Origin: an uncultured Elusimicrobia bacterium
GTDB taxonomy: Bacteria; Elusimicrobiota; Endomicrobiia; Endomicrobiales; Endomicrobiaceae
Assembly: GCA_937916125.1 (NCBI GenBank)
Contig: CALGGE010000099.1
Coordinates: forward strand, 1-43,656
Length of the DNA: 43,656 bases
Direction: 5' to 3'
The translations under genes were made by a program, and so were the position numbers. Below the pieces are notes generated by a model. The model ran no database searches and was not told the DNA's origin. It saw only the letters and a list, made by a program, of their open reading frames with translations. Position 1 is the first letter of the stretch; each line of letters starts with the position of its first letter. Of the stretch, positions 7,027 to 15,433 are shown piece after piece.

Positions 7027-8694
7027 ATGAAAGAAAACAACCAAGATAATTTGACGAAGTTTGAAGATGACGAAAATATCTCAATGGCAGATCTGCTCGG
7101 CGACGATATTCAATCGCCTTTAAGAAACGGGCAGATTGTAGATGCAACAATAGTTGCCGAAACAGATGACGGTTTTATGGTGGATCTCGGAATGAAATCC
7201 GAAGGTATGATACCTAAAGCCGAGTTTGATAATAACGAAATACCTGCGGAATTAAAAATCGGTGCTACGGTAAAAGTTTTTGTTAAAAATTCCGGACGCT
7301 CGATAGTTCAGCTTTCGTATAGAGAGATTCTTGAGAAAGAAGCATGGGACAAATTGGAAGAAGATTTTAAAAACAAAGCAAAAGTTAAAGGGACAATTGT
7401 TAAAGTTGTTAAGGGCGGTTTTTTGGCAAATGTCGGTGTAAGTGCATTTCTACATATTTCGCAGCTGGACACAATTTTTGTAAAAGATACCGAGAAATAC
7501 GTAGGCAAAACTTACGAATTTTTAATTACTGAATTTAACAGATACGATAAGAAAATAACTCTTTCAAGAAGAAAAATTCTTGAAGATGAAAAAGCCGCAA
7601 AGAAAGCACAAATGTTTGAAACTTTGGCTGAGGGACAGATTGTTGACGGTACGGTAAAGAAAATTATTCCGTCGGCAGCATTTGTGGATTTAGGCGGTGT
7701 TGACGGATTTTTGCATATAGGAGAGCTTGCCTGGTATAAAGTTAAAAAAGTTGAAGATATTCTTCACGTAGGACAGATTGTGAGAGTACAGATATCAAAA
7801 ATAGATAAAGAAAACGAAAAAATATCTTTAAGCATGAAACAACTTTCCGTTAACCCTTGGGACAGTGCGGGCGAAAAATATGTTGCCGGTATGATTATAA
7901 AAGGACCTGTTACTTCCGTTATGCCGTTTGGTGCATTCGTAGAGCTGGAAAAAGGTGTTGAGGGACTGCTTCCCGTAAGCGAATATGCATGGAACGATGC
8001 AGACCATTTATTTAAAAAAGAAGTTAAAGCGGGCAACGAAATAGAAGTAAAAATAACAAATTGCGACAAAGAAAACAAGAAAATATCCCTTTCCGTAAAG
8101 CAGATGACGCCCAACCCTTGGGAAGAGGCCGCAAGACACTATGCTCCGGGGACAAAAATTAAAGGTATAGTAAAAAATATTACACCGTTCGGTGCATTTG
8201 TAGAGCTTTCCGAAGGTGTTGAAGGACTGGTTCATATAAGTGAATTTTCTTGGTTTAAAAATATTAAGCATCCGGACGAAGTTGTAAAGAAAGGACAGGA
8301 AATAGAAGCCGTAGTTTTATCGGTAAATACGCAAAACGAAAAAATAGCTCTTTCGGTAAAACATTTAACTGAAGATCCTTACAAAAAATATAAACTCGGC
8401 AAAATAGTAAAAGGCACTGTTACAAGAGTTACGGAATTCGGATTCTTTATGCAGGTAGAGCCTAATATAGAAGTATTAGTTAAGAAAAGTGAACTTTCCT
8501 TCGAGAATAAAGCACAGGAACTTCCAAAAGAGGGAGAAGAAATAGAAGCTAAAATAATCAAAGCCGATATTAAGGAAAGGAAACTTGAAGCTTCAATAAG
8601 AAAGTTGGAACAGGCACAAGAGAAAGAGTTAATAAAACAATTTTCAAACAACGACGAGAAACCGACTTTAGGTGACATTTTGCAGGAAGAGTAA
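7027..8694 (+). CDS. rpsA: 30S ribosomal protein S1
   Basis: RNA-binding ribosomal protein that helps load mRNA on the 30S subunit. The 555 residues contain six S1 (OB-fold) repeats at about 34-101, 118-184, 203-272, 288-359, 375-446 and 458-525. Domains 3-5 are the most canonical (for example FGAFVELSEGVEGLVHISE), and domain 6 is more diverged. The acidic N-terminus and the Lys/Glu-rich tail are normal. GGAGAGG lies just before the ATG. Six full domains match the long proteobacterial-type S1 rather than the four-domain Firmicutes form. The stop codon touches the first hairpin of composite repeat copy 2. Confidence 0.96.
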   Translation: MKENNQDNLTKFEDDENISMADLLGDDIQSPLRNGQIVDATIVAETDDGFMVDLGMKSEGMIPKAEFDNNEIPAELKIGATVKVFVKNSGRSIVQLSYREILEKEAWDKLEEDFKNKAKVKGTIVKVVKGGFLANVGVSAFLHISQLDTIFVKDTEKYVGKTYEFLITEFNRYDKKITLSRRKILEDEKAAKKAQMFETLAEGQIVDGTVKKIIPSAAFVDLGGVDGFLHIGELAWYKVKKVEDILHVGQIVRVQISKIDKENEKISLSMKQLSVNPWDSAGEKYVAGMIIKGPVTSVMPFGAFVELEKGVEGLLPVSEYAWNDADHLFKKEVKAGNEIEVKITNCDKENKKISLSVKQMTPNPWEEAARHYAPGTKIKGIVKNITPFGAFVELSEGVEGLVHISEFSWFKNIKHPDEVVKKGQEIEAVVLSVNTQNEKIALSVKHLTEDPYKKYKLGKIVKGTVTRVTEFGFFMQVEPNIEVLVKKSELSFENKAQELPKEGEEIEAKIIKADIKERKLEASIRKLEQAQEKELIKQFSNNDEKPTLGDILQEE

Positions 8695-8862
8695 AAATTG
8701 CTAAAGACTATTTTAATGTACAATGTATAATGTACAATGTACAATGAACGACAAAACGACAACGGCAAAGACAACGACAACGGCAAACGACTAACGACGA
8801 GATCTTTCGACTTCGCTCAAGAAGACAAATAATTGTCATTCTGAACGGAGTGAAGAATCTCG
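8693..8862. repeat. Composite intergenic repeat, copy 2 (rpsA-ruvA gap)
   Basis: In the direction of transcription: hairpin remnant AAAATTGC...CTATTTT starting at the rpsA stop (8693-8715); period-7 TGTACAA/TGTATAA array (8716-8747); period-6 ACGACA/ACGGCA array (8746-8797); then two oppositely oriented GATTCTT-type modules, CGAGATCTTTCGAC (8797-8826) and TGTCATTCTGAACGG (8834-8862), which could pair into a long stem. This is the clearest full-length copy. Confidence 0.85.
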
Positions 8863-8872
8863 CAGTTGCAGT

Positions 8873-8885
8873 ATTACGGAGTAAT
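8873..8885 (+). promoter_or_regulatory. ruvA ribosome-binding hairpin
   Basis: ATTAC-GGA-GTAAT places the SD core GGAG in and beside the loop of a 5-bp hairpin, 5 nt before ATG 8891. The string TTACGGAGTAATTTT is repeated before ruvB. Confidence 0.5.
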
Positions 8886-8890
8886 TTTTA

Positions 8891-9496
8891 ATGATCGATT
8901 TCATCAGCGGGACGTTAGCTTATAAAACTTTAAATACTGTCGTTATCGAAACTGCAGGAATAGGCTATTCCATATCCATAACGGCAGATACTTTCAACAA
9001 ATTACCTTCCGACGGAAGACCTGCAAAACTTTATATTATGGAGTCTGCGGGAATGTACGGCGGAGTAATTTCTTATTACGGTTTTTTATCAAGAGAAGAA
9101 AGAGATATGTTTATTCTGTTGAAAGATGAAGTTCCTTCCACAGGTGCAAAAAAAGCAATGGAATACCTTGATAAAATATCAAAATCTTTTGCCGATTTTA
9201 AAACTGCGGTGATGAAAAGAGATGTCTCGATGTTGTCAGGTATTTTCGGCTTTACAAAAAAAACCGCAGAAAAGCTGGTAGCCGCATTGAAAGACAAGAT
9301 AGCCGGCATCGCGGTAAAAGATTCCGCAAAGTGGAGCAATATTACCGTCGGTTCTTCGGCTTCGGAAGCGGTTGCCGCACTTATTTCGCTGGGATACAAA
9401 GAAGTTAATGCCCGTGAAGCGGTAAATAAAGTAACCGCCGACGGGAAAGAGCTGTCGGTAGAACAGATAATTACGGAAAGCTTAAAGAGTTTATAG
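8891..9496 (+). CDS. ruvA: Holliday junction branch migration protein RuvA
   Basis: Junction-binding subunit of the RuvAB branch migration motor. The 201 residues fit the family: N-terminal OB domain (MIDFISGTLA...YYGFLSREERDMF, 1-~70), a helix-hairpin-helix region, and the C-terminal RuvB-binding three-helix domain (EAVAALISLGYKEVNAREAV). Both helix-hairpin-helix motifs look degenerate: the usual GVGPK is STGAK (~86-90), and the usual PGIGKKTAER is FGFTKKTAEK (~117-126). ruvB follows in the same orientation, which supports the call. ruvC is not in the window. Confidence 0.93.
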   Translation: MIDFISGTLAYKTLNTVVIETAGIGYSISITADTFNKLPSDGRPAKLYIMESAGMYGGVISYYGFLSREERDMFILLKDEVPSTGAKKAMEYLDKISKSFADFKTAVMKRDVSMLSGIFGFTKKTAEKLVAALKDKIAGIAVKDSAKWSNITVGSSASEAVAALISLGYKEVNAREAVNKVTADGKELSVEQIITESLKSL

Positions 9497-9501
9497 AATT
9501 T

Positions 9502-9552
9502 AGTTGAATAGTTGAAGAGTTGCGGCTCAGTTAAAAATTACGGAGTAATTTT
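9502..9552. repeat. Short composite repeat, copy 3 (ruvA-ruvB gap), with RBS hairpin
   Basis: Period-8 GTTGAATA/GTTGAAGA units (9502-9521) are followed by a hairpin AAAATTAC-GGA-GTAATTTT (9534-9552). Its loop region is the ruvB Shine-Dalgarno site (GGAG, 9542-9545). Only the period-8 module and the terminal hairpin are present. Confidence 0.65.
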
Positions 9553-9555
9553 TTA

Positions 9556-10632
9556 ATGTTTAAGAAAATAAATGATATCAGCTCAATAGAAGAACAGGAA
9601 AAGAGAATAATTCAGGCAGAGGAACTTTCTCCCGAAGAGAAACTTGAAAATTCGTTAAGGCCTAAACATCTTGACGAGTTTATCGGGCAACAAAAACTGA
9701 AAGACAATCTGAAAGTTTTTATTGAAGCATCAAAAAAGAGAAACGAACCTTTGGACCATTGTCTGTTTTATGCTCCTCCGGGACTGGGCAAAACTACTCT
9801 TGCACATATTATTGCAAAAGAAATGGGCGGGAACCTGCGTACGACTTCGGGACCTGTTCTTGAACGCGTAGGCGACCTTGCAGCCATATTAACAAATCTT
9901 AGCGAGGGAGATGTATTCTTTATAGATGAAATTCACAGAATGAACCATCTTGTCGAAGAAGCCCTTTATCCTGCAATGGAAGATTTTGAACTTGATATTA
10001 TTATCGGGCAGGGACCTTCGGCAAAAACAATAAAATTGCCAGTACCGAAATTTACTCTTATAGGTGCTACTACCAGAGCGGGAATGCTTTCCAGTCCTTT
10101 AAGAGACAGGTTCGGAATAATTGAACATTTAAATTATTATACTACCGACGAACTTGTACAAATAGTTAAAAGATCTGCTTCAATACTTAATGTACAAACC
10201 GATGATGCAGGTGCTGCGGAAATTGCAAAACGTTCCAGAGGTACACCGAGAATAGTTAACAGATTGTTAAAAAGAGTAAGAGATTTTGCCGAAGTAAAAA
10301 CCGGCGGATTAATTAACGAACAGATAGCAAAAGAAGGGCTGGATGCTTTGGAAATAGATAATATCGGGCTTGATAAAATGGACAGACGCCTGCTTACCAC
10401 AATAATAAAAAAATTTTCCGGCGGACCGGTAGGACTTGATACGATGGCGGTATCAGTCAGCGAGGATGCCGATACAATATCGGATGTCTGCGAACCGTAC
10501 TTAATACAGTTGGGCTTTATAGCCAGAACTCCACGCGGAAGAGTAGTTACCGAACTTGCATACAAACATTTGGGAATTTCGACACCTAAAAAATTGCACT
10601 TTCGGGAAGATAAACAAACAGAATTGTTTTAG
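9556..10632 (+). CDS. ruvB: Holliday junction branch migration helicase RuvB
   Basis: AAA+ motor that drives branch migration with RuvA. The 358 residues include Walker A PPGLGKTT (74-81), Walker B FIDEIHRM (122-129), sensor-1 region GATTRAGM (170-177), PLRDRFG with the arginine finger, RGTPRIVNRLLKR, and a C-terminal winged helix with CEPYLIQLGFIARTPRGR that contacts DNA. Length is slightly above the usual ~340 because of a charged N-terminal extension before LRPKHLDEFIGQ. It is followed by a bidirectional terminator. Confidence 0.97.
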   Translation: MFKKINDISSIEEQEKRIIQAEELSPEEKLENSLRPKHLDEFIGQQKLKDNLKVFIEASKKRNEPLDHCLFYAPPGLGKTTLAHIIAKEMGGNLRTTSGPVLERVGDLAAILTNLSEGDVFFIDEIHRMNHLVEEALYPAMEDFELDIIIGQGPSAKTIKLPVPKFTLIGATTRAGMLSSPLRDRFGIIEHLNYYTTDELVQIVKRSASILNVQTDDAGAAEIAKRSRGTPRIVNRLLKRVRDFAEVKTGGLINEQIAKEGLDALEIDNIGLDKMDRRLLTTIIKKFSGGPVGLDTMAVSVSEDADTISDVCEPYLIQLGFIARTPRGRVVTELAYKHLGISTPKKLHFREDKQTELF

Positions 10633-10651
10633 TTCCGTATCAATATAAAAT

Positions 10652-10683
10652 AAAAACTCTCCGTGTTATTGCAGAGAGTTTTT
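10652..10683. terminator. Bidirectional terminator between ruvB and the GDT1 gene
   Basis: AAAAACTCTC (10652-10661) pairs with GAGAGTTTTT (10674-10683) around a 12-nt loop. T-rich tracts follow on both strands, serving the convergent ruvB and hom-GDT1 transcripts. Confidence 0.85.
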
Positions 10684-10703
10684 TTATTTTTGATATTTAT
10701 GTT

Positions 10704-10976
10704 TTATTTATAGTATGTATAGATTGTCCAAACACCGATAATAATAAAAACTATTCCGCTGATAAGTTTTAATGGGATGTGTTGAAGATACGTTTTGGCA
10801 ATGTTACCTGCAATCACAGCAATTGCCGAAGTAAAAACCAACGCACCGGCAGAAGCCAAAAAAACGGCAAATGGCGAAAGTTTTGAATCGGTTGCAAAAA
10901 GAAGTGTGGCGATTTGTGTTTTATCGCCAAGCTCCGCTAAGAGTACTGAAAAGAAAATTGTAAAAAACGATAACAT
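10704..10976 (-). CDS. Half-size TMEM165/GDT1 family cation transporter
   Basis: Membrane protein of the UPF0016/GDT1 family, whose characterised members export Mn2+ or exchange Ca2+/Mn2+ for H+. The 90 residues carry one copy of the family signature ELGDKTQIATLL (16-27) and three hydrophobic segments. Full-length members have two such repeats, so this is a half-size form that would need to dimerise or pair with another half; no second half is visible next to it. It follows hom by 5 nt in the same operon. The ion specificity is inferred from the family only. Confidence 0.85.
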   Translation of the reverse strand: MLSFFTIFFSVLLAELGDKTQIATLLFATDSKLSPFAVFLASAGALVFTSAIAVIAGNIAKTYLQHIPLKLISGIVFIIIGVWTIYTYYK

Positions 10977-10981
10977 TTTAA

Positions 10982-12262
10982 TTATTCTTCAATGCGGATT
11001 TTAACGGTCTTGGATTTCGTAATAGGCAACTTATCAATAATATTTAATGCATCTTCCATTTGCTGACTGGAAGTTCTGTGTGTAGTTATTATAATGGAAA
11101 CTTTCTTATCTTTATTTCTGTCGTCCTGATAAAGGCTTGCTATTGACACTCCGTGTTCGCCCAGAACTCCCGAAATCTGTGCAAGAACTCCGGGCTTGTC
11201 TGCAACGGAGAACCTTAAATAGTAATCGCTCTTGCTTTCGCCGTGAGGCAAAAATTTAACGATTTTATTTTTTGAATAACCGACATTTTGTACCTGTCCG
11301 GCAGTTCCCGTGGCAATATATTTTGACAAATCTATAATATCAGACACTACAGCCGAAGCAGCGGGAAGCTGTCCCGCACCCTTTCCGTAGAACATTACGT
11401 CGTCGGCAGCATCGCCTTTTATCATAATGGCATTATATTCGTTATGCACATTTGCAAAAGAATGATGATGCTCAACCAAACACGGTTCTACCCATAAATC
11501 TATTCCTTTATCGGTCTTTATTGCAGAACCTATAAGTTTAAATACATATCCGAAATCCCTTGTAATATAAACATCTTCTATATCAAGCTGATCAATACCT
11601 TTTACTCTGATATCTTCCACTTTTATCCAACTGCCCCAGGCAAGCGATGACAAAATGGCAAGTTTGTTTGCAGTATCAAGCCCTTTAACATCTGCCGTAG
11701 GATTAGCCTCGGCAAAGCCGGACTGCTGAGCAATTTTTAATGCGTCGGCATAAGGAAGCCCCTCATCGGTCATTTTCGTTAATATAAAGTTTGTCGTACC
11801 GTTCAAAATACCTTTAATGCTTTTTATTTCGTTGCCCGCCAAGCCCTCGTTCAATCCCTGAATTACGGGGATTACTCCGCCGACTGAAGCCTCAAAATAA
11901 ACCATTTTTTTGTTATCTTGTGCAAGGGTAAAAATCTCATCCCAATGTTTTGCAAGAACTGCTTTGTTTGCGGTAACTACACTTTTGCCGTTTTTAAGAG
12001 CCTCGGTAATAACGGTTCTTGCCGGCTCATAACCGCCGATAAGTTCGACTACGATATCTATTTCCGGATCTTTTATAATGTCTTTAAAATCTTTAACATA
12101 CAGCTCGGGCTTATCAATAGGATTTAAATCACATATTGATTTAATATTAATTTTTACGCCGGCTTTTCTTAAAGCTATGGCTTTATTTTTTTCTAAAATT
12201 TTTACTACGCCTTTTCCTACTGTTCCGTAACCTACCAAACCGATATTCAAATTTGTTTTCAT
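10982..12262 (-). CDS. hom: Homoserine dehydrogenase with ACT domain
   Basis: Reduces aspartate semialdehyde to homoserine for Thr/Met synthesis. The 426 residues comprise a Rossmann domain (GLVGYGTVGKG), the catalytic region with NGTTNFILTKM and ADVKGLDTANKLAIL, and a C-terminal ACT domain (YYLRFSVADKPGVLAQISGVL, starting ~350) expected to sense threonine. It is monofunctional, with no aspartokinase fused. The upstream aminotransferase ends 3 nt before the ATG, and the GDT1 gene follows within 5 nt, so all lie in one minus-strand operon with hup. Confidence 0.95.
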   Translation of the reverse strand: MKTNLNIGLVGYGTVGKGVVKILEKNKAIALRKAGVKINIKSICDLNPIDKPELYVKDFKDIIKDPEIDIVVELIGGYEPARTVITEALKNGKSVVTANKAVLAKHWDEIFTLAQDNKKMVYFEASVGGVIPVIQGLNEGLAGNEIKSIKGILNGTTNFILTKMTDEGLPYADALKIAQQSGFAEANPTADVKGLDTANKLAILSSLAWGSWIKVEDIRVKGIDQLDIEDVYITRDFGYVFKLIGSAIKTDKGIDLWVEPCLVEHHHSFANVHNEYNAIMIKGDAADDVMFYGKGAGQLPAASAVVSDIIDLSKYIATGTAGQVQNVGYSKNKIVKFLPHGESKSDYYLRFSVADKPGVLAQISGVLGEHGVSIASLYQDDRNKDKKVSIIITTHRTSSQQMEDALNIIDKLPITKSKTVKIRIEE

Positions 12263-12265
12263 AAA

Positions 12266-13477
12266 TTATTTTTTATCTCCACCGTATTTTTGTGTAAATT
12301 TTTTTATTCTTAAAAGTGCATCATGAAATCTTTTATCGTGCGTAACAAGAGATATTCTTACATATCCTTCACCGCATTTGCCGAACCCGACGCCGGGCGA
12401 GAGTGCAACACCTGTTTCTTTAAGGAGTTTTTCCGCAACAGCTAACGAACCCATCTTCTTTAAGCTGTCGGGAAGCCCTGCCCAAACATACATTGTCCCT
12501 TCGGTCTTTTCGGCTTTCCAGCCGATTTTATTTAAACCCTCGACGAGCTTTATCATTCTTCTTTCATAAATCTGTGCCTGTTGACGAACACACTGTTGCG
12601 AACCGTTAAGTGCCGCAACAGCCGCAAGTTGCGTAAATGTCGGCACGCCGTAATCCAAAAACGATTTGAACTTTTCAAGAGGATAAATCAACTGTTTTGC
12701 ACCGCAACACCAGCCTACACGCCAGCCTGCCATATTAAACGTTTTTGAAAAAGAATGAAACTCCACCGCAACATCTTTTGCTCCGGGGAATTCGAAAATC
12801 GAACAACACGTAGCGTCGCCGAATGTGAGTTCCGAATACGCATTGTCCGAGACTAAAAGGATATTATATTTTTTGCAATACTTTATTGCTTCTTTCCAAA
12901 AATTATTGTCTTTAACGAATGCTGCCGTCGGATTGTTGGGATAATTAAGCAACATTATTTTTGCTTTTTTTGCTATACTTACGGGAATTTTTGAAAAGTC
13001 CGGAAGATAATCGTTTTCTTCCAAAAGCGGCATGGAATATGCTTTACCGCCGGCAATAACTACACCGTTATAATGTGCCGGATATGCAGGGTCGCAAACA
13101 AGAACATAATCGCCCGGATTAAGATAAGCCATACACAAATGTGCTATTCCCTCTTTTGAACCGATAAGAGCAAGTATCTCGCTGTTGTAGTCCAAGTCTA
13201 CGCCGAAACGCCTGCCCATCCAACCTGCGACGGCTTTTCTGAACTTCGGCATACCTTTTGCCTGCGGATAACCGTGTGTTCTGGTGTGATGTTTTACGGT
13301 ATCACAGAGACAGTCCACAATGTGCGTAGGCGTCGGCATATCCGGATTACCGATACTTAAATCGATAACATCCAATTTTTTTGCGTAAGCTTCCAACTTC
13401 AACTTATGAATTTTTGTAAACAAATAAGGCGGTAAAGATTCCAACTTTTCTGAGGGTTTTATTTTTATCATGCTCAT
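12266..13477 (-). CDS. Class I/II PLP aminotransferase (AlaC / LL-DAP aminotransferase-like)
   Basis: Fold-type I aminotransferase of 403 residues. Visible motifs are SIGNPDMPTP (41-50), NYPNNPT (178-184), DNAYSEL (211-217), the PLP Schiff-base lysine K245 in SFSKTFNMAGWRVGW, and PGVGFGKCGEGYVRISL near the end. The sequence style fits the branch holding alanine transaminase AlaC and LL-diaminopimelate aminotransferases; the substrate cannot be fixed from sequence alone. Its place between hup and hom hints at the aspartate-family or alanine/glutamate pools, which is inference. An in-frame ATG two codons downstream is an alternative start. Confidence 0.85.
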   Translation of the reverse strand: MSMIKIKPSEKLESLPPYLFTKIHKLKLEAYAKKLDVIDLSIGNPDMPTPTHIVDCLCDTVKHHTRTHGYPQAKGMPKFRKAVAGWMGRRFGVDLDYNSEILALIGSKEGIAHLCMAYLNPGDYVLVCDPAYPAHYNGVVIAGGKAYSMPLLEENDYLPDFSKIPVSIAKKAKIMLLNYPNNPTAAFVKDNNFWKEAIKYCKKYNILLVSDNAYSELTFGDATCCSIFEFPGAKDVAVEFHSFSKTFNMAGWRVGWCCGAKQLIYPLEKFKSFLDYGVPTFTQLAAVAALNGSQQCVRQQAQIYERRMIKLVEGLNKIGWKAEKTEGTMYVWAGLPDSLKKMGSLAVAEKLLKETGVALSPGVGFGKCGEGYVRISLVTHDKRFHDALLRIKKFTQKYGGDKK

Positions 13478-13485
13478 ATTCTATT

Positions 13486-13761
13486 CTACTTCCGTATAAT
13501 ATTCCTTAACATTGCGGTAGGCTTGAAAGAAACTTTCTTGCTCGCAGGAACCGGAATTATTTCTCCTGTTTTCGGATTTCTTCCCTGTTTGGGTTTGGTA
13601 GCTTTAACTCTGAAAGAGCCAAGCCCCGACAGAGAAACCGTTTCTCCTTTTGCCAAATTGTTCTGCATAATTTTGACAAGTGCTTTTATTGCTTTAACAG
13701 TTTGTTCTTTTGTAAGACCTGCATATTGTGCAACCTGTTTTGTAAAATCAGGTTTTTTCAT
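13486..13761 (-). CDS. hup: HU-family DNA-binding protein
   Basis: Small nucleoid protein that bends DNA as a dimer. The 91 residues show the HU/IHF fold: TKQVAQYAGLTKEQTVKAIKAL helices, then LSGLGSFRVK, and the DNA-binding arm GRNPKTGEIIPVPASKKVSFKP. ATG 13761 is chosen because GGAG lies 6 nt upstream; a TTG four codons earlier is less likely. It heads the hup-aminotransferase-hom-GDT1 operon behind a strong promoter. Confidence 0.95.
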   Translation of the reverse strand: MKKPDFTKQVAQYAGLTKEQTVKAIKALVKIMQNNLAKGETVSLSGLGSFRVKATKPKQGRNPKTGEIIPVPASKKVSFKPTAMLRNIIRK

Positions 13762-13812
13762 AATTTTCTCCAAAAAACCACAACCCGTAAATCGGAAAGT
13801 TTAATAAGTACA

Positions 13813-13841
13813 AATATATTAAATATCGACGAAAAAGTCAA
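13813..13841 (-). promoter_or_regulatory. hup operon promoter
   Basis: TTGACT (13836-13841), 17-nt spacer, TATATT (13813-13818), about 50 nt before the hup ATG. Confidence 0.8.
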
Positions 13842-13853
13842 TAAAATCCGTTA

Positions 13854-15182
13854 TTAATAGTTCGCCAAGTAATTATCAATTTCCCACTGATGGACTTTCG
13901 TTCTGTAATCATCCCATTCGTTTATTTTCGCCTGAGCATAAAGATTAAACGAATATTCGCCCAATGTTTCTTTCATTAAATCGCTTTTCTGCATGGCTTT
14001 TACCGCATTTATCAAATTGTGAGGTAAATTTTCTATGCCTGCGGCGTCTCTTTCCTGTTTGGTCATATCGTATATGTTTCTGTCGGTAGGAGCACATACC
14101 TGCAAATTATTATTTATTCCGTCAAGCCCCGATGCAATACATGCCGAAAGCAAAAAATAAGGATTTGCCGTCGGATCGGGATTTCGTAATTCGATTCTTG
14201 TAGAAGAGCCTCTTGCCGCGGGAATTCTTACCAAGGGACTTCTGTTTCTTGCAGACCACGCAATATAAACGGGAGCTTCGTACCCCGGAACAAGCCTCTT
14301 ATAAGAATTTACAAGCGGGTTAGAAATTGCAGCCATAGACTTACTGTTTTTCATTATTCCGGCAATATAATTATATGCTATTTTCGAAAGACCGAGTTTG
14401 TCTTTCTCGTCGTAGAAAGCATTTTTCCCGTCTTTAAAAAGCGACTGATTAATATGCATCCCCGAACCGCATATACCGAAAATAGGTTTAGGCATAAACG
14501 TTGCATGTAAGCCGTGTTTCTGAGCAATCGTCTTAACTACAAGTTTAAAAGTATTTATGTTATCTGCCGTTTTTAATGCTTCGGCATACTTAAAATCTAT
14601 TTCATGTTGTCCTCTTGCAACTTCGTGGTGAGCGGCTTCAATTTCAAAGCCCATCTTTTCAAGAGTAAGACACATTTCTTTTCTGGCACTTTCGCCCAAA
14701 TCTATGGGAGCAAGGTCGAAATATCCCGCATCGTCGTGCGTTTTTGTAGTAGGTTTACCTTTCTCGTCGGTAAGAAACAGAAAAAACTCAAGTTCCGGAC
14801 CTACATTAAATGTATAGCCCATATCCTGTGCGGCTTTCAAATTTCTTTTCAAAATGTTTCTGGGACAGCCCGCGAAAGGTTTCCCGTCGGGTGTATAAAT
14901 ATCACAAATCAATCTTGCAACTTTCCCCTCTTCCTGTTTCCAGGGAAAAATAACAAACGTGTCCGGATCTGGATACAGATACATATCGCTTTCTTCAATT
15001 CTGGCAAAACCTTCAATTGAAGAACCGTCGAACATACACTTATTATCCAAAGCCTTTTCTATTTGAGTTGCGGTAATAGCAACATTTTTCAGCTGACCGA
15101 AAATATCGGTAAACTGAAGTCTGATAAATTCAACATTATTTTCTTTGATTAATTTTATTACATCCTCTTTACTGTATCCCAT
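13854..15182 (-). CDS. glnA: Glutamine synthetase type I (alpha type)
   Basis: ATP-dependent ligation of ammonia to glutamate, as a cytoplasmic dodecamer. The 442 residues contain FDGSSIEGFARIEESDMYLYPD, the metal-ligand region GPELEFFLF, GSGMHINQSL and the ATP/glutamate motif NRSPLVRIPAARG...STRIELRNPDPTANPYF. The length and the segment NIYDMTKQERDAAGI, rather than the NLYDLP adenylylation site, place it in the short GSI-alpha group, so regulation is expected by feedback rather than adenylylation. It is monocistronic, with tRNA-Phe upstream and hup downstream. Confidence 0.96.
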   Translation of the reverse strand: MGYSKEDVIKLIKENNVEFIRLQFTDIFGQLKNVAITATQIEKALDNKCMFDGSSIEGFARIEESDMYLYPDPDTFVIFPWKQEEGKVARLICDIYTPDGKPFAGCPRNILKRNLKAAQDMGYTFNVGPELEFFLFLTDEKGKPTTKTHDDAGYFDLAPIDLGESARKEMCLTLEKMGFEIEAAHHEVARGQHEIDFKYAEALKTADNINTFKLVVKTIAQKHGLHATFMPKPIFGICGSGMHINQSLFKDGKNAFYDEKDKLGLSKIAYNYIAGIMKNSKSMAAISNPLVNSYKRLVPGYEAPVYIAWSARNRSPLVRIPAARGSSTRIELRNPDPTANPYFLLSACIASGLDGINNNLQVCAPTDRNIYDMTKQERDAAGIENLPHNLINAVKAMQKSDLMKETLGEYSFNLYAQAKINEWDDYRTKVHQWEIDNYLANY

Positions 15183-15246
15183 TTAATCTCTCCTGTTTTA
15201 CAAACCTGTTTTCAATCCTTTTAATCTGCCTGTTATCAATCCAATT

Positions 15247-15290
15247 AAAAAAAGTGCTTAAAAGATATCTTTCAATGTCTCTTAAGCACT
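15247..15290 (-). terminator. Terminator downstream of tRNA-Phe
   Basis: AGTGCTTAA (15253-15261) pairs with TTAAGCACT (15282-15290), followed on the minus strand by seven T. It separates the ytxH-tRNA transcript from glnA. Confidence 0.85.
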
Positions 15291-15351
15291 GTTCTTAAAT
15301 TTTTATAAATTGTTTATCAAAAAACTTATAAAAGACCTTTTATATTTAAAG

Positions 15352-15424
15352 TGCTGAGGGGCAGGATTGAACTGCCGACACCAGGTTTTTCAGACCTGTG
15401 CTCTACCAACTGAGCTACCTCAGC
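15352..15424 (-). tRNA. tRNA-Phe (GAA)
   Basis: 73-nt cloverleaf on the minus strand. Acceptor GCTGAGG/CCTCAGC, D arm GCTC AGTTGGTA GAGC, anticodon arm CAGGT CTGAAAA ACCTG with anticodon GAA, T arm GGCAG TTCAATC CTGCC, discriminator A. CCA is not encoded, so it must be added enzymatically. It starts 9 nt after the ytxH stop, so it is probably co-transcribed and processed. Confidence 0.97.
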
Positions 15425-15433
15425 ACTTACTTC

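Noticed and set aside
13762..13773. TTG start four codons upstream for hup
   Set aside because: It would place the GGAG Shine-Dalgarno inside the coding sequence; ATG 13761 fits the SD spacing and the usual HU N-terminus.
15351..15426. A longer 76-nt tRNA with acceptor GTGCTGA
   Set aside because: That register puts G at positions 8-9 and T as discriminator; shifting by two gives a canonical 73-nt tRNA-Phe with T8, A9 and A73.
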